A stretch of 64,000 nucleotides of DNA, from positions 1,922,001 to 1,986,000 of the forward strand of contig CAWDDW010000003.1 in assembly GCA_963801185.1 (NCBI GenBank). Direction: 5' to 3'. Both the position numbers and the translations under genes were made by a program. Source of the stretch: Palsa-601 sp963801185 (lineage in GTDB: Bacteria; Actinomycetota; Acidimicrobiia; Acidimicrobiales; Bog-793). The notes beneath the pieces were generated by a model. It made no database searches, had not been told where the DNA came from, and saw only the letters and a list, made by a program, of their open reading frames with translations. Shown piece by piece: positions 38,314 to 48,502 of the stretch. Numbering within the stretch: position 1 is the stretch's first letter; each line of letters opens with the position of its first letter.

Positions 38314-40038
38314 GTGTCCCGTCGCCGCGGTAGTCCCCATCTGCTCGCTGTCGCCCGAGGTGACGAGCCGGCCGACCTTCTCCTCACCGGCGGTCGCGTC
38401 TTCGTGCCCGGCACGCGCGAATGGCTCGACGTCGACCTCGCCATCGCCGACGGTGCCATCGCGGGGTTCGGGCCGAGGGATGCGCGCGAGACGGTCGACG
38501 TCTCCGGCACCTCACTGACGCCTGCCTTCGTCGATGCCCACATGCACCTCGAGTCGACGAAGCTCTGGGTGGACGAGTTCGTGCGTCTGGTGCTCCCGCG
38601 CGGGACGACGGCGGTGGCTGCCGACCCCCACGAGATCGCCAATGTCTTCGGCGTCCGCGGGGTCGCCGCCCTTGCTGAAGCGGCTGCCAGGCTGCCGTTC
38701 ACCTTCGGTATCTGTGCCTCACCGTGCGTGCCGGCGTCACGGTTCGAGAGCCCAGCGGGTGTGCTGGACCACACCGATCTCGCAGCCCTCCTCGACGAGC
38801 ACGGAGCCATTGGCGTGGCGGAGATGATGGACTTTCCCGGCGTGATAGCCGGAGACACCGAAGTGCTCGCCAAGATCGCGACGGCCGGCGACCGCCGCGT
38901 CGACGGGCACGCGCCGGGCGTCAGGGGCCGCCAGCTCGACGCTTACCTGGCCGCCGGAGTCGAGTCGGACCACGAGTGCACAGAGCTCGAGGAAGCCGAG
39001 GAGAAACGCCGCAAGGGCATGTGGATCTTCGCCCGCCAAGGATCGGCTTCCCGCAATCTCGCCGCCCTGTTGCCGACTGTCCTGCGCCACGGCACCGACC
39101 GCGTGGCTCTTTGCTCTGACGACCGGGAACCCGACACCCTTCTCCGGGACGGGCACGTGAACGACTGCGTGCGCCTGGCCGTGGCCTGTGGGGTCAGCCT
39201 GGAGGACGCACTCGTCCTCGCCACGAGCAACCCGGCCGACTACCACCACTTCGACCATCTCGGATGGTTGGCGCCCGGCTACCAGGCCGACATCTTGTGC
39301 TTCGAGAGCTTCGAGAACATGGAGCCGGCGCGGGTCTGGCAGGCCGGGAAGCTCGTGGCGCTGAACGGCTCGATCGTGCCCGGCGCCGTACCGAATGCTC
39401 CAGCACCGGAGTGGATGCGCAACTCGGTCCACCTCGCCCACCGGCCGAGTGCGGCCGACTTCGACCGGCGGCCGCCAAGTGGCGGTCGCGCCCGCGTGAT
39501 CGGCGTCGAGGAGCATTCCCTCACGACCCGCTCGCTCGTGATCGACGTCAGCGAGGAGTCAGCCGAAGTCGCAAGGCTCGGGGTCGTCGAGAGGCATCAC
39601 GGCACCGGCAGGATCGGCCTCGGCTACGTGAGGGGCTTCGGCCTCACGCGGGGAGCAATCGCCTCGACGGTGGCCCACGACGCTCACAACTGCATGGTCG
39701 TGGGTGCGATCGACGCGAGTGGACCGGCTGACATGGCCGCCGCCGTCGCCCGCTTGGCCGAGATCGGGGGCGGCCAAGTCGCCGTGCTCGAAGGCAAGGT
39801 CCTCGCCGAGGTCCTTCTCCCCATAGGTGGCTTGATGAGCGACGCGCCGGCCGCCGAGGTGGTGGCTCAGGTCGATCGGCTCGTGCGGCTGTCGTCCGAG
39901 GCGCTCGGCGTCACGATCAACGCCCCTTTCATGCAGCTCAGTTTCCTCGGCCTGTCCGTCCTTCCCGAGCTCCGGCTCACCGACCTCGGGCTCGTCGACG
40001 TGCTCACTTTCTCGCTCTCGGACGTGGCGGCGGTCTAA
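38314..40038 (+). CDS. ade: adenine deaminase
   Basis: 574 residues of the Ade-type amidohydrolase family. The metal site includes VDAHMHLESTKLWVDEFVRL with VAADPHEIANVFGVRG, and later motifs GHAPG, ELEEAEEKRRKGMW, LCSDDREPD and VIGAVDAS-type MVVGAIDASGPADMA are family-typical. It converts adenine to hypoxanthine and ammonia. GTG 38314 has GGAGG seven bases upstream. The next gene begins 4 bp downstream, making this the first gene of an adenine-to-urate operon. Confidence 0.95.
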   Translation: MSRRRGSPHLLAVARGDEPADLLLTGGRVFVPGTREWLDVDLAIADGAIAGFGPRDARETVDVSGTSLTPAFVDAHMHLESTKLWVDEFVRLVLPRGTTAVAADPHEIANVFGVRGVAALAEAAARLPFTFGICASPCVPASRFESPAGVLDHTDLAALLDEHGAIGVAEMMDFPGVIAGDTEVLAKIATAGDRRVDGHAPGVRGRQLDAYLAAGVESDHECTELEEAEEKRRKGMWIFARQGSASRNLAALLPTVLRHGTDRVALCSDDREPDTLLRDGHVNDCVRLAVACGVSLEDALVLATSNPADYHHFDHLGWLAPGYQADILCFESFENMEPARVWQAGKLVALNGSIVPGAVPNAPAPEWMRNSVHLAHRPSAADFDRRPPSGGRARVIGVEEHSLTTRSLVIDVSEESAEVARLGVVERHHGTGRIGLGYVRGFGLTRGAIASTVAHDAHNCMVVGAIDASGPADMAAAVARLAEIGGGQVAVLEGKVLAEVLLPIGGLMSDAPAAEVVAQVDRLVRLSSEALGVTINAPFMQLSFLGLSVLPELRLTDLGLVDVLTFSLSDVAAV

Positions 40039-40042
40039 CGAG

Positions 40043-40943
40043 ATGGGAGTGCACCAGCCTCACTCGCTCGAAGAGGCGTACGACCTGCTCGACCGGGAGC
40101 CCGAGGCGGAGCTGCTAGCCGGTGGCACCGACTTCATGGTCGAGGTCAACGCTGCAAGGCGCCGGCCGAAGATCGTCGTCTCCCTACGTGACGTGCCCGA
40201 GCTCGGCGGCTGGCGTCGCGACGGTCACGACGTGGTGCTCGGAGCCGGCCTCACGTACTCCGAGATGCTGTGGCCCGACTTCGCCGATCTCGTTCCCTGC
40301 CTATCGCAGGCCGCCAGGACCGTCGGGTCCCCCCAGATCCGGAATGCCGGCACGATAGGGGGGAATCTCGGGACCGCCTCACCGGCCGGCGACACGCTCC
40401 CGGTGCTGGCCGCCCTCGGAGCCCGCATCGGTGTCGGCCGCCTCGGGGCGACGCGGACGGTGACGCTCGACGAACTCGTGACAGGGCCGAAGCAGAGCTC
40501 GCTCGAGCCGGGCGAGCTCATCGTCGACGTCCGGCTGCCGGCCGCGCTCGGGACCCAGGAGTTCTTGAAGGTGGGCCCGCGAAACGCCATGATCATCGCA
40601 GTCGCCAACGTCGCACTGGTCGTCGACTGGGATGCCCGCCAGGTACGAGTAGGCCTTGGCTCGGTCGGGCCGGTCATCATACGACCCGGAGACGCGGAAG
40701 CCTTCGCCGCGTCGAAGATCGACTGGCAGGCGTACGGCATCGCCGGCGGCGAGAGCGCGCTCGACGAGTTCGCCGGCCTCGTGCGAACGGCGGCACGCCC
40801 GATCGACGACCACCGGTCGACGGCCGAGTACCGGCGTCACGCCGTCGGTGTCTGCGCCCGCCGTGCTCTCGAGCGCGCCGCTCCAGCACCGGAGGCTGCA
40901 GGCGCGCGCGGATCCGTTCGAGGAGGAGCCGTGGGCGAGCTGA
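40043..40943 (+). CDS. xanthine dehydrogenase-type FAD subunit, probable frameshift at its end
   Basis: About 299 residues. FAD site blocks: LAGGTDFMVEVNAARRRPKI and NAGTIGGNLGTASPAGDTLP. The uncorrected frame runs on into the next gene as an FAD/Fe-S fusion, but from about 40870 its third positions lose G/C bias (about 55%). The frame one base later has about 95% and ends LQARADPFEEEPWAS with TGA 40941-40943. One extra base near 40870 explains this and restores the normal subunit length. It serves electron transfer to NAD or another acceptor. Confidence 0.72.
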
Positions 40944-41449
40944 CCGAGTCCACGCCGGAGCTAGTGGGCTACCGCCTCCACGTGAACGGCCAGGACTACG
41001 AGGTCCTCGACGCCGAGATAGCCGAGAGCCTCCTCCACGTGTTGCGCGAGCGGCTCGGAATGCACGGCCCGAAGAACGCATGCCTCGAGGGGGAGTGCGG
41101 CTCATGCTCGGTCCTCGTCGACGGTGTCCTCGAGTGCGCGTGCACGGTGATGGGCGCCGCGGCAGCCGGGCATCACATCGTGACGATCGAGGGCCTCACT
41201 CCCGAGGGCGGGTTGTCCGACGTCCAGGAGGCCTTCGTAGCCGAGGGAGCGGTGCAGTGCGGCTTTTGCACTCCCGGCCTCGTCGTGAGCATCCACAGCT
41301 TGCTGGCCCACAACCCTGCGCCGACCGACCTCGAGCTGCGTGAGGCCATCAGCGGCAACCTCTGTCGGTGCACCGGTTACGGACGGATCTTCGCTGCGGT
41401 CCGGGCGGTCGTGGAGTCTCGCTCGGGCATCCGGGGAGAGCGGCCGTGA
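40931..41449 (+). CDS. xanthine dehydrogenase-type [2Fe-2S] subunit
   Basis: 172 residues from GTG 40931, which has AGGAGG just before. Two [2Fe-2S] clusters: CLEGECGSCSVLVDG with the later CAC Cys, and CGFCTPG plus CRCTGY. Electron carrier between the Mo and FAD subunits. Its stop overlaps the next start (GTGA). If the indel before it is not real, this region would instead be the C-terminal half of an FAD/Fe-S fusion. Confidence 0.8.
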   Translation: MGELTESTPELVGYRLHVNGQDYEVLDAEIAESLLHVLRERLGMHGPKNACLEGECGSCSVLVDGVLECACTVMGAAAAGHHIVTIEGLTPEGGLSDVQEAFVAEGAVQCGFCTPGLVVSIHSLLAHNPAPTDLELREAISGNLCRCTGYGRIFAAVRAVVESRSGIRGERP

Positions 41450-43776
41450 CAACTGTCGAGACCCCGACACGCGCCGACAACCGGCTCTTCAAGAGTGCAC
41501 GCCGGCCAGACGGCATCCCGAAGGTCCGTGGCGAGTTTGCGTTCTCCTCCGACCTCGAGGCAGAGGGGATGCTGTGGGGTCACATCCTCCGTTCGCCTCA
41601 CCCTTCGGCGGGCATCGTCCGTCTCGATGTCTCGCCCGCCCTCGAGATCCCGGGCGTGAAGGCTGTGATCACGAACGACGACGTGCCCGGCTGGAAGACC
41701 TACGGCCTCGACTACCCGGACCAGCCGGTCTTCGCCTCTGATGTCGTGCGCTACGACGGCGAGCCCGTGGCCGCCGTCGCGGCCGACCACCCTGAGACCG
41801 CACGTCGCGCCGCCGAGGCGATACTCGTCGAGTACGACCTGCGCGAACCGCTCGTCGACCCCGAGGCTGCCCTCACCGGTGAACCGGTCCACCCGCTCGG
41901 CAACGTCCTGCTCCGACAGAAGGTCCTGTGCGGCGACCCCGAGGCGACCGGCCCCGTCGTCATCGAGGGCACCTACGAGACGGGCATGCAGGACCAGGCA
42001 TTCATGGGACCCGAGTCGGGGCTCGCAGTGCCCTCACCCGACGGCAGCGTCGACCTCTACGTGGCCACTCAGTGGCTTCACGTCGACCAGGACCAGATTG
42101 CCCGGTGCCTGGCGCTTCCACTCGATCAGGTGAGGATCCACCTGGCAGGCGTCGGCGGTGCCTTCGGCGCCCGCGAGGACATGAGCATGCAGGTCCAGAT
42201 CTGCCTTCTCGCCCTCACGACCGGCCGCCCGGTGAAGATGGTCTACACCCGCGAGGAGTCCTTCCACGGCCATGTCCACCGTCATCCCTCCCACATGTGG
42301 TATCGGCACACCGCAGACAGGGACGGGCACCTGATCAAGGTGGAGACCAGGCTTCTCCTCGACGGCGGCGCCTATCACTCGTCGTCGACGGCGGTCACCA
42401 TGAATGCCGCCTGCTTCGCCACCGGGCCGTACAAGGTTCCGAACGCGATCGTGGACGCGATAGCGGTGCGCACGAACAATCCCCCGTGCGGGGCGATGCG
42501 CGGCTTCGGGGCGGTCCAGGTGTGTTTCGGCTACGAGGCCCAGATGGACAAGCTGGCCGCAGCTGTCGGCCTCGACCCGGTCGAGCTCCGGCTGCGCAAC
42601 GTGCTCGCCACCGGTGACAGCTTGATCACAGGACAGGTGATCAAGGGGGCGGCGCCTGTCGCCGAGGTGATCACGACTTGCGCGCAGGCCCCGCTGCCGC
42701 CCGGCGGTCCCGAGACCGCACATGAGCTCGCGCTTCCAGGTGGCGCAAGCAGGGCAGGAGAGAGGAGCCGCGTCCGCCGCGGGGTGGGCTTCGCCGTGGG
42801 CTTCAAGAACCTGCTGTTCTCGGCCGCCTTCGACGACTACTCGACGGCCCGTTGCCGGCTGGAAAGCGGCGCTGTCACCATCACGACGGCGGCCGTGGAG
42901 GTGGGTCAGGGGCTCGTCACGCTCATCCAGCAGATCGCCCGGGAGGTTCTCGGGGTCGAAGATGTCGCGCTAGGGGAAGCCGGCACGGTGGGGATCGGCT
43001 CGGCCGGGTCGACCTCCGCCAGCCGCCAGAGCTGGATGACAGGCGGTGCCGTCGACGCCGCATGCCGAGCGGTGCGCGACGCTCTCCTCGGCGCCGTGGC
43101 GGGGCGTCTCGGGGTGGGCGCGACGTCGCTCGCCATCGTTCACGGCAGGGTCGTGTCGCTCGAGTCCGATCTCGAGATCGGGCTCGACCTCGACCTCGGC
43201 CTCGCCGAGGCCGCCGGCGGCGAGGTCTTCGAAGAGACGGTGACGTTCCGCCATGCCGCCACCGAGGAGCTGGACGAGAACGGGCAAGGGGACGCCCACG
43301 TCTCGTTCGCGTTCGCCGCCCACCGGGCCGTCGTCGACGTCGATCTCGACCTCGGGCTCGTGAAGGTGGTCGAGGTGGCGACCTCCCAGGATGTCGGGCG
43401 CGTCTTGAACCCATTGCAGCTCGTGGGCCAGCTCGAGGGCGGCATCTCGCAGGGCGTGGGCTTCGCAGTGATGGAGGAGCTGGTGCTCGACGGCGGGCGA
43501 CTGCGCAACGGGTCGTTCACCGACTACATCATCCCGACCGCCCTCGACATGCCGGAGGTGGCCATCCAAGCTCTCGTCGAGGTACCCGAGCCGGGCGCGC
43601 CCTTCGGGGCCAAGGGAGCCGGCGAACCGCCCTCGATCTCGTCGACGGCGGCGGTCGTGGCAGCCATCCGGGACGCGACCGGTCTCGAGCTCCCGCGGGC
43701 CCCCGTCCGCCCGCAGGACATCGCGTTGGCGCTCGTTGCTCTGAGCCCGGCGCACGCAGGAGAGGAGATGCCATGA
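41446..43776 (+). CDS. xanthine dehydrogenase-type molybdenum subunit
   Basis: 776 residues, GTG 41446. Molybdopterin contacts GGAFGAREDMSMQ, the substrate loop NNPPCGAMRGFGAVQV (not the CO dehydrogenase loop), TTAAVEVGQGL, and catalytic Glu in FGAKGAGEPPSISS. Fits a PucD/XdhB-like xanthine or hypoxanthine hydroxylase. Directly after adenine deaminase, so hypoxanthine is the natural substrate. ATGA overlap with the next gene. Confidence 0.9.
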   Translation: MTTVETPTRADNRLFKSARRPDGIPKVRGEFAFSSDLEAEGMLWGHILRSPHPSAGIVRLDVSPALEIPGVKAVITNDDVPGWKTYGLDYPDQPVFASDVVRYDGEPVAAVAADHPETARRAAEAILVEYDLREPLVDPEAALTGEPVHPLGNVLLRQKVLCGDPEATGPVVIEGTYETGMQDQAFMGPESGLAVPSPDGSVDLYVATQWLHVDQDQIARCLALPLDQVRIHLAGVGGAFGAREDMSMQVQICLLALTTGRPVKMVYTREESFHGHVHRHPSHMWYRHTADRDGHLIKVETRLLLDGGAYHSSSTAVTMNAACFATGPYKVPNAIVDAIAVRTNNPPCGAMRGFGAVQVCFGYEAQMDKLAAAVGLDPVELRLRNVLATGDSLITGQVIKGAAPVAEVITTCAQAPLPPGGPETAHELALPGGASRAGERSRVRRGVGFAVGFKNLLFSAAFDDYSTARCRLESGAVTITTAAVEVGQGLVTLIQQIAREVLGVEDVALGEAGTVGIGSAGSTSASRQSWMTGGAVDAACRAVRDALLGAVAGRLGVGATSLAIVHGRVVSLESDLEIGLDLDLGLAEAAGGEVFEETVTFRHAATEELDENGQGDAHVSFAFAAHRAVVDVDLDLGLVKVVEVATSQDVGRVLNPLQLVGQLEGGISQGVGFAVMEELVLDGGRLRNGSFTDYIIPTALDMPEVAIQALVEVPEPGAPFGAKGAGEPPSISSTAAVVAAIRDATGLELPRAPVRPQDIALALVALSPAHAGEEMP

Positions 43777-44777
43777 CGACCCCAGTCGCCGTCTATCTGC
43801 AAGACGCCCATCCCATCCGCCAGGGCATGGAGATCGCCCGCTACGCCGAGCTGAAGGGCTTTCACGCCGTGTGGCAGGCCGAGAGCCGGCTCGTGCGGGA
43901 GGCGACCGTGCCGATGGCTGCGTTTCTCTCGGCTACCGATTCGATCAAGGTGGGCTCAGGAGTCGTGAACAACTGGACCCGCAACCCGGCGCTGCTCGCG
44001 TCGACGTTCTCGACCCTCGATGATCTCGCGCCGGGGCGGGTCATCCTCGGCATCGGCGCGTGGTGGGAGCCGCTCGCTTCGAAGGTCGGCGTCCGGCGGG
44101 TGAAGCCGCTCAAGGCGATGAGGGAGACCGTCGAGGCCGTGAGGGCGCTTCTGGCCGACGAGGAGGTCACCTACGACGGCGAGTTCGTCCACCTCGACGG
44201 AGTCGAGCTCGACTACGTCTATCAGGAGCGGCGGCCGAAGGACGTCCCGATCTACATCGGGGCGACCGGCATGTCGATGATGGAGCTCGCCGGGGAGATC
44301 GGCGACGGCGTCGTGCTCAATTACCTCGTGTCGCCCGCCTACAACGACCGTGCGCTCGAGCACCTCGAGATCGGGGCGCAGCGATCGGGCAGGTCTGCCA
44401 CAGACCTCGACCGCCCGCAGCTCGTCGTGTGCTCGCTCGACGAGGACAGGGCCGCCGCCCTCGACGCCGCACGCATGCTCGTTACCCAGTACCTCGGTCA
44501 GCAGCCGCACATCATGAAGGCGTCCGGCGTTCCGCAGTCCCTCCTCGACGAGATCGGCACAGTGCTGACCTGGCCGGCGACCCACGACCAGGTCGAGGCG
44601 GCATCGAAGCTCGTACCGGACGATGTCGTCCAGATGCTGACGGCGTCGGGGACGGCCGACGAGTGTCGTGCCCAGGTGGCGGAGTATGTGAAGCGCGGGT
44701 GCACCTGCCCGGTCCTGTACCCGCTCGGCCGGGACGTCCACGCCATGATCGACGCCTTCGCGGACTGGACCGCCTGA
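43773..44777 (+). CDS. luciferase-like (Mer/F420-type) oxidoreductase
   Basis: 334 residues. Starts MTTPVAVYLQDAHPIRQGME with the methylenetetrahydromethanopterin-reductase-like barrel (GSGVVNNWTRNPALLASTF, PGRVILGIGAWWEP, VPIYIGATGMSMMELAGEIG). ATG 43773 overlaps the XDH stop (ATGA), so it is tightly coupled to the hydroxylase. Possible roles are F420-dependent reduction of a purine breakdown product or electron handling; the substrate is unknown. Confidence 0.86.
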   Translation: MTTPVAVYLQDAHPIRQGMEIARYAELKGFHAVWQAESRLVREATVPMAAFLSATDSIKVGSGVVNNWTRNPALLASTFSTLDDLAPGRVILGIGAWWEPLASKVGVRRVKPLKAMRETVEAVRALLADEEVTYDGEFVHLDGVELDYVYQERRPKDVPIYIGATGMSMMELAGEIGDGVVLNYLVSPAYNDRALEHLEIGAQRSGRSATDLDRPQLVVCSLDEDRAAALDAARMLVTQYLGQQPHIMKASGVPQSLLDEIGTVLTWPATHDQVEAASKLVPDDVVQMLTASGTADECRAQVAEYVKRGCTCPVLYPLGRDVHAMIDAFADWTA

Positions 44778-44793
44778 CCTGGACCGCCTGACC
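44766..44793. repeat. 14-bp tandem duplication over a stop codon
   Basis: TGGACCGCCTGACC occurs twice in a row (44766-44779, 44780-44793), followed by a partial third copy. It covers the last codons of the oxidoreductase, including its TGA; probably replication slippage. Confidence 0.8.
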
Positions 44794-44822
44794 TGATCCG
44801 CCGCTGCGCCCGGAGAGGTGAC

Positions 44823-46405
44823 TTACCCCGCTACCTGCTCCACCTGCTTCTCCTGTGGCACGCCGGCCATCATGAGGCCTATGGCCTCACGCGTGCTCGT
44901 GTGGGGATCGGCCGAGCCGATGACCGAACCCTCGTACATCACGAGGACCCGGTCGGAGATGGCCATCACCTCGTCGAGGTCCTCGGAGATGATCAGCACG
45001 GCCGTGCCGCTGTCGCGCTGCTCGATCAGCCGCTCGTGGATGTACTGCGCCGACCCGACGTCGATGCCCCGAGTCGGTTGGGCCACGAGGAGGACGCGCG
45101 GCTGCCCGGAGAGCTCACGGGCCATGATCAGCTTCTGGATGTTGCCGCCCGACAGGTTGCGCGCCGGAGTGTCGAGGCTCGGAGTCTTGACAGAGAAGCT
45201 GTCGACGAGCTCCTCGCAGTGCTGGCGGATCGCGCGGGTTCGCAAGAAACCGAACCGGGAGAAAGCGCGGTTCCTCTGCTCGACGAGCAGCAGGTTCTGA
45301 GCGACGCTCAGGTCCGCGATGACGCCATCGCGCATGCGCTCCTCCGGCACGTAGCCAAGGCCGGCGTCACGGACCTGGGCGGGGTTCGCGCGTGCGAGCT
45401 CCCTGCCGTCGAGGAGTATCGAGCCGCTCGACGGTGGCCTGAGCCCGGCTATCGCCTCGGCCAGCTCCCTCTGGCCGTTGCCGGAGACGCCTGCGATGCC
45501 GACGATCTCGCCTTCCGCGACCTCGAGCCCTAGCCCGCGCACCACCTCGGTATTGCGGTCGCCCCGTACCCGGAGGTCCTTCACCTCGAGCCGAATGCGC
45601 CCGGCAGCTCGCTCGGAGGGTGACAGCTCGGACGACACTTCGTGGCCGACCATCATCTCCACGAGCGCGTTCCGGGTGGCGGACGACCTCGGGAGCATCC
45701 CAACCGTACGGCCGGCCCGTAGCACCGTGATCCGGTCTGAGAGCTCGAGCACTTCGTTGACCTTGTGGGAGATGAACACGAGGCCGCGGCCATCGGCCGC
45801 CAGTTGCCTCAGGACTCCGAAGAAGTCGTCGACCTCGGTCGGGGTGAGGACGGCCGTCGGTTCGTCGAGGACGAGCAGCGAGACGTCACGGTAGAGGGCC
45901 TTCAGGATCTCGACCCGTTGCCGCTCACCTACGGAGAGCTGCCAGATGACGCGCGCGGGTCCACTTTCAACCCGTAGCTCTCGGCTAGCTCGTCGAGGCG
46001 GGCCGAGACCTTTCCGAGATCGGTGAGCGGACCGCGGGAGGACTTCAACCCGAGTGCGACGTTCTCGGCCACCGTCAGCGTGTTCACCAGCATGAAGTGC
46101 TGATGGATCATGCCGATGCCGCGGTGTATCGCCTCGGCAGGCGAGGAGATGGACACCTTCTCGCCCCGGATGCGGATCTCGCCGGCGTCGGGTCGGTACA
46201 AGCCGTAGAGCACGCGCATCAACGTGCTCTTGCCGGCGCCGTTCTCGCCGAAGAGCGTGTGGACCTCGCCGGCGCGGACGTCGAAGTCGATGTGATCGTT
46301 GGCGACCACCCCGGGGAAGGTCTTGGTGATGCCCGACATCTGGAGGAGTGTTGTCTCCTCTCGAGCAGCTGGGCCCGCCTCCGGGGTGGTGGCCATCGTG
46401 TTCAC
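44823..46405 (-). CDS. ABC transporter ATPase of the BMP/nucleoside uptake type, frameshifted
   Basis: About 527 residues when repaired, with two ATPase domains. Domain 1 has Walker A GENGAGKST, Q-loop HQHFMLV, then a frame break near 45950. The other frame continues WQLSVGERQRVEILKAL and VLDEPTAVLTPTEVD (signature and Walker B). Domain 2 has the degenerate GVSGNGQRE, LSGGNIQKLIMAREL and VAQPTRGID, normal for RfuB/NupO-like proteins. One missing base explains the break. It powers the permeases and lipoprotein encoded upstream. Confidence 0.88.
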
Positions 46406-46426
46406 TTCGCTTTCTTTATCGCCCGA

Positions 46427-47460
46427 CTACTGCGGAACGGTGATGGATCCGTCAGTGATACCGGTGATCAACTTCTGTGCCTCTGCCTTGACGTTGGCCG
46501 GAAGCGCGTAACCGGAGTTGAACTGGATCTTCTCCCCGCCGTTGCCGAGCCCGATGACATAGGTTGCCCCACCGAGCTTGCCCGAGCGGATCGCGGTGAA
46601 CATCTGGGTCAAGACTGGGTCCCAGTTGTAGACCTGTGACGACACGACGTTGCTCGGTGCCAGGGATGCCTGGCTCCACTGCGTTCCGAACCACGGGAGG
46701 TTGTCCGTCTTCGCGACGCCGATGGCACCCACGACCGACTGCGAGCTGCCGGTGAGGACGTCCGCCTTGTCGGAGACGAAGGTCCTTGCACAGGTGGACA
46801 TCAGGCTGTCGTCGCTGAACGAACCGGTGTAGACGGGGTTGTCGGTCACGGTGAAGTGACCAGCTGCTGCAGCAGCTGCTGCGCCGGCACCGAAACCGTC
46901 GACGTACAGCTTGGCGTCACCGGTCTCGATCGGTCCACAGACCCCGAGAACATGGGTCTTGCTCAGTAGCGCGGCCATGTATCCCTGGACGTAGCCACCC
47001 TCGTTCGAGCTCGCCTCGTACGCGAACACGTTCGGGAGCCCGAATGTCGACCCCGCTGTTCCCCATGCGAAGGAGACCTTCGGGAACTGAGGTGCTAGTG
47101 ACTCGATCGTCGCACCGTACTGGGAGCCGTGCGCGATCACGAGGTTGTAACCCTTGGACGCGTACTCACGGATGATGTTCGCCGCGTCGGACACGACGAA
47201 CTCGTTCGCGGAGACCGATATCTGCAGGTGGTACGAGCCTTCAGGCTCTCGAGCGCGCTGTACATGGACTGCGTGAAGGCGAGGTCGTTCGTCGCGCTCG
47301 GCGCGATGAGGGCGACCTTGAGCACGCTTGGCGATGACGAGCTCGGTTTGGTCGTGGTGGTGGTGCCGCTCGAGCCGGAGCTGCCGCAGGCTGAGGTGGC
47401 CAGCAGCAAGCCCAGCGCCACGAGGGGCACTGCCAGCTTCCTAATCAAGTGGTGTCTCAT
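46427..47460 (-). CDS. BMP-family substrate-binding lipoprotein, frameshifted
   Basis: About 344 residues when repaired. Signal and lipobox LLLATSAC, Ser/Thr linker, then VLKVALIAPSATNDLAFTQS, the start of a PnrA/Med-type (BMP) binding fold that usually takes nucleosides. The frame changes near 47245: adding one G to AAGGCTCG gives LKGSYHLQISVSANEFV joined to SDAANIIREYASKGYNLVIA. It binds the ligand for the ABC importer; purine nucleosides or bases are likely in this setting. Confidence 0.87.
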
Positions 47461-47569
47461 TTTTGCTTTCCTTCCATTGGGTCATAACTTCGAATCTCCC
47501 CTATGTCGTTCCATCGGGTGCCGTGCTGGGGAGGCGCAGACACCGCATCGGGATCTGTGGGCGATCGTG

Positions 47570-48502
47570 TCAACCTCCTCTCTCGTAGGGCTTTCCGAGG
47601 ACTGCCGGCTGGCGGAATCGGCGGGCGACCGTCAATAGCGCCAGGATCGTGATGACGGCGGGAGCGGTGGCGGCGAGGTCGGACGCGCTGAGCGGGATGA
47701 TGCCGAGCGACTTCCACTCGAGGACGACCGCGATGGCCAACCCGTACAGCACCGAACCACCCATGACGCCGACCGGGCGCCATGCACCGAAATAGACGAG
47801 GGCAACGGCGATGAAGCCCTCGCTCTGGGTGAGGTTCTCCATGAAGATGCCGTCGTATAGGAGGAGCGCCGCGCCGGCGAGCCCGGCCATGGTGCAGCCG
47901 ATGAGCACTGCCGTCCACCGGATGCGCGGGACGTTCACTCCAACACTGTCCGCCGCGGCCGGGTTCTCGCCGGCTGCCCGGATCTTCAGACCGAAGCTGG
48001 TCCGGTTGAGGACGAAGGTGAGAACCGGGACCAGCGCGAAGGCCAGGTAAACGAGGATGGTCTGTTTGAACAACATCCCCCCGACTGCCGGTATCCGGTC
48101 GAGGAGAGGGATGTTGATCGGCTTCAGCTCCGAGATCGGCAACGGCGTGCCGACGAGTTTGATGAACAGCAAGTCGCTGAACCCGAGTCCGAACAGATAT
48201 ACGCCTATCCCGCTGATCCCCTGCTCGGCCTTCAACGTCACGCTGATGAAGGCCGTGATGACGCCCATCACCGCTCCGACACCCATCCCGGCGAGGACGC
48301 CGTAGAGCAGGTTGCCGGTCTTGAGGGCCGCGAAGTAGGTGGCGAAGGCGGAGAGGAGCATGATTCCGTCGACGCCCAGGTTGATCACACCGCTGCGTTG
48401 CCCGACGGTCTCGCCGAGAGAAGCGAGGAGGAACGGGGTGGCGAGAGCGATCGCGGCGGCTACGGTCGCTGTGAGGACGGCGTAGGTGAAGAAATGGCTC
48501 AT
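47570..48502 (-). CDS. ABC permease, BMP/nucleoside type (smaller)
   Basis: 310 residues, about eight or nine membrane helices. GETVGQRSGVINLGVDGIML is the family's hallmark N-terminal block, and RAAGENPAAADSVGVNVPRI is the cytosolic coupling loop to the ATPase. Equivalent to NupQ/RfuD-like permeases. Start overlaps the stop of the larger permease by four bases (ATGA). Confidence 0.93.
   Translation of the reverse strand: MSHFFTYAVLTATVAAAIALATPFLLASLGETVGQRSGVINLGVDGIMLLSAFATYFAALKTGNLLYGVLAGMGVGAVMGVITAFISVTLKAEQGISGIGVYLFGLGFSDLLFIKLVGTPLPISELKPINIPLLDRIPAVGGMLFKQTILVYLAFALVPVLTFVLNRTSFGLKIRAAGENPAAADSVGVNVPRIRWTAVLIGCTMAGLAGAALLLYDGIFMENLTQSEGFIAVALVYFGAWRPVGVMGGSVLYGLAIAVVLEWKSLGIIPLSASDLAATAPAVITILALLTVARRFRQPAVLGKPYERGG

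Noticed and set aside
38100..38333. A 77-residue ORF before adenine deaminase
   Set aside because: No family likeness, no clear ribosome site, and it overlaps the better supported start of adenine deaminase.
40043..41449. A single FAD/Fe-S fusion subunit
   Set aside because: Codon bias collapses in the linker while another frame is strongly coding and ends at a natural overlap; kept only as an alternative in the entries.
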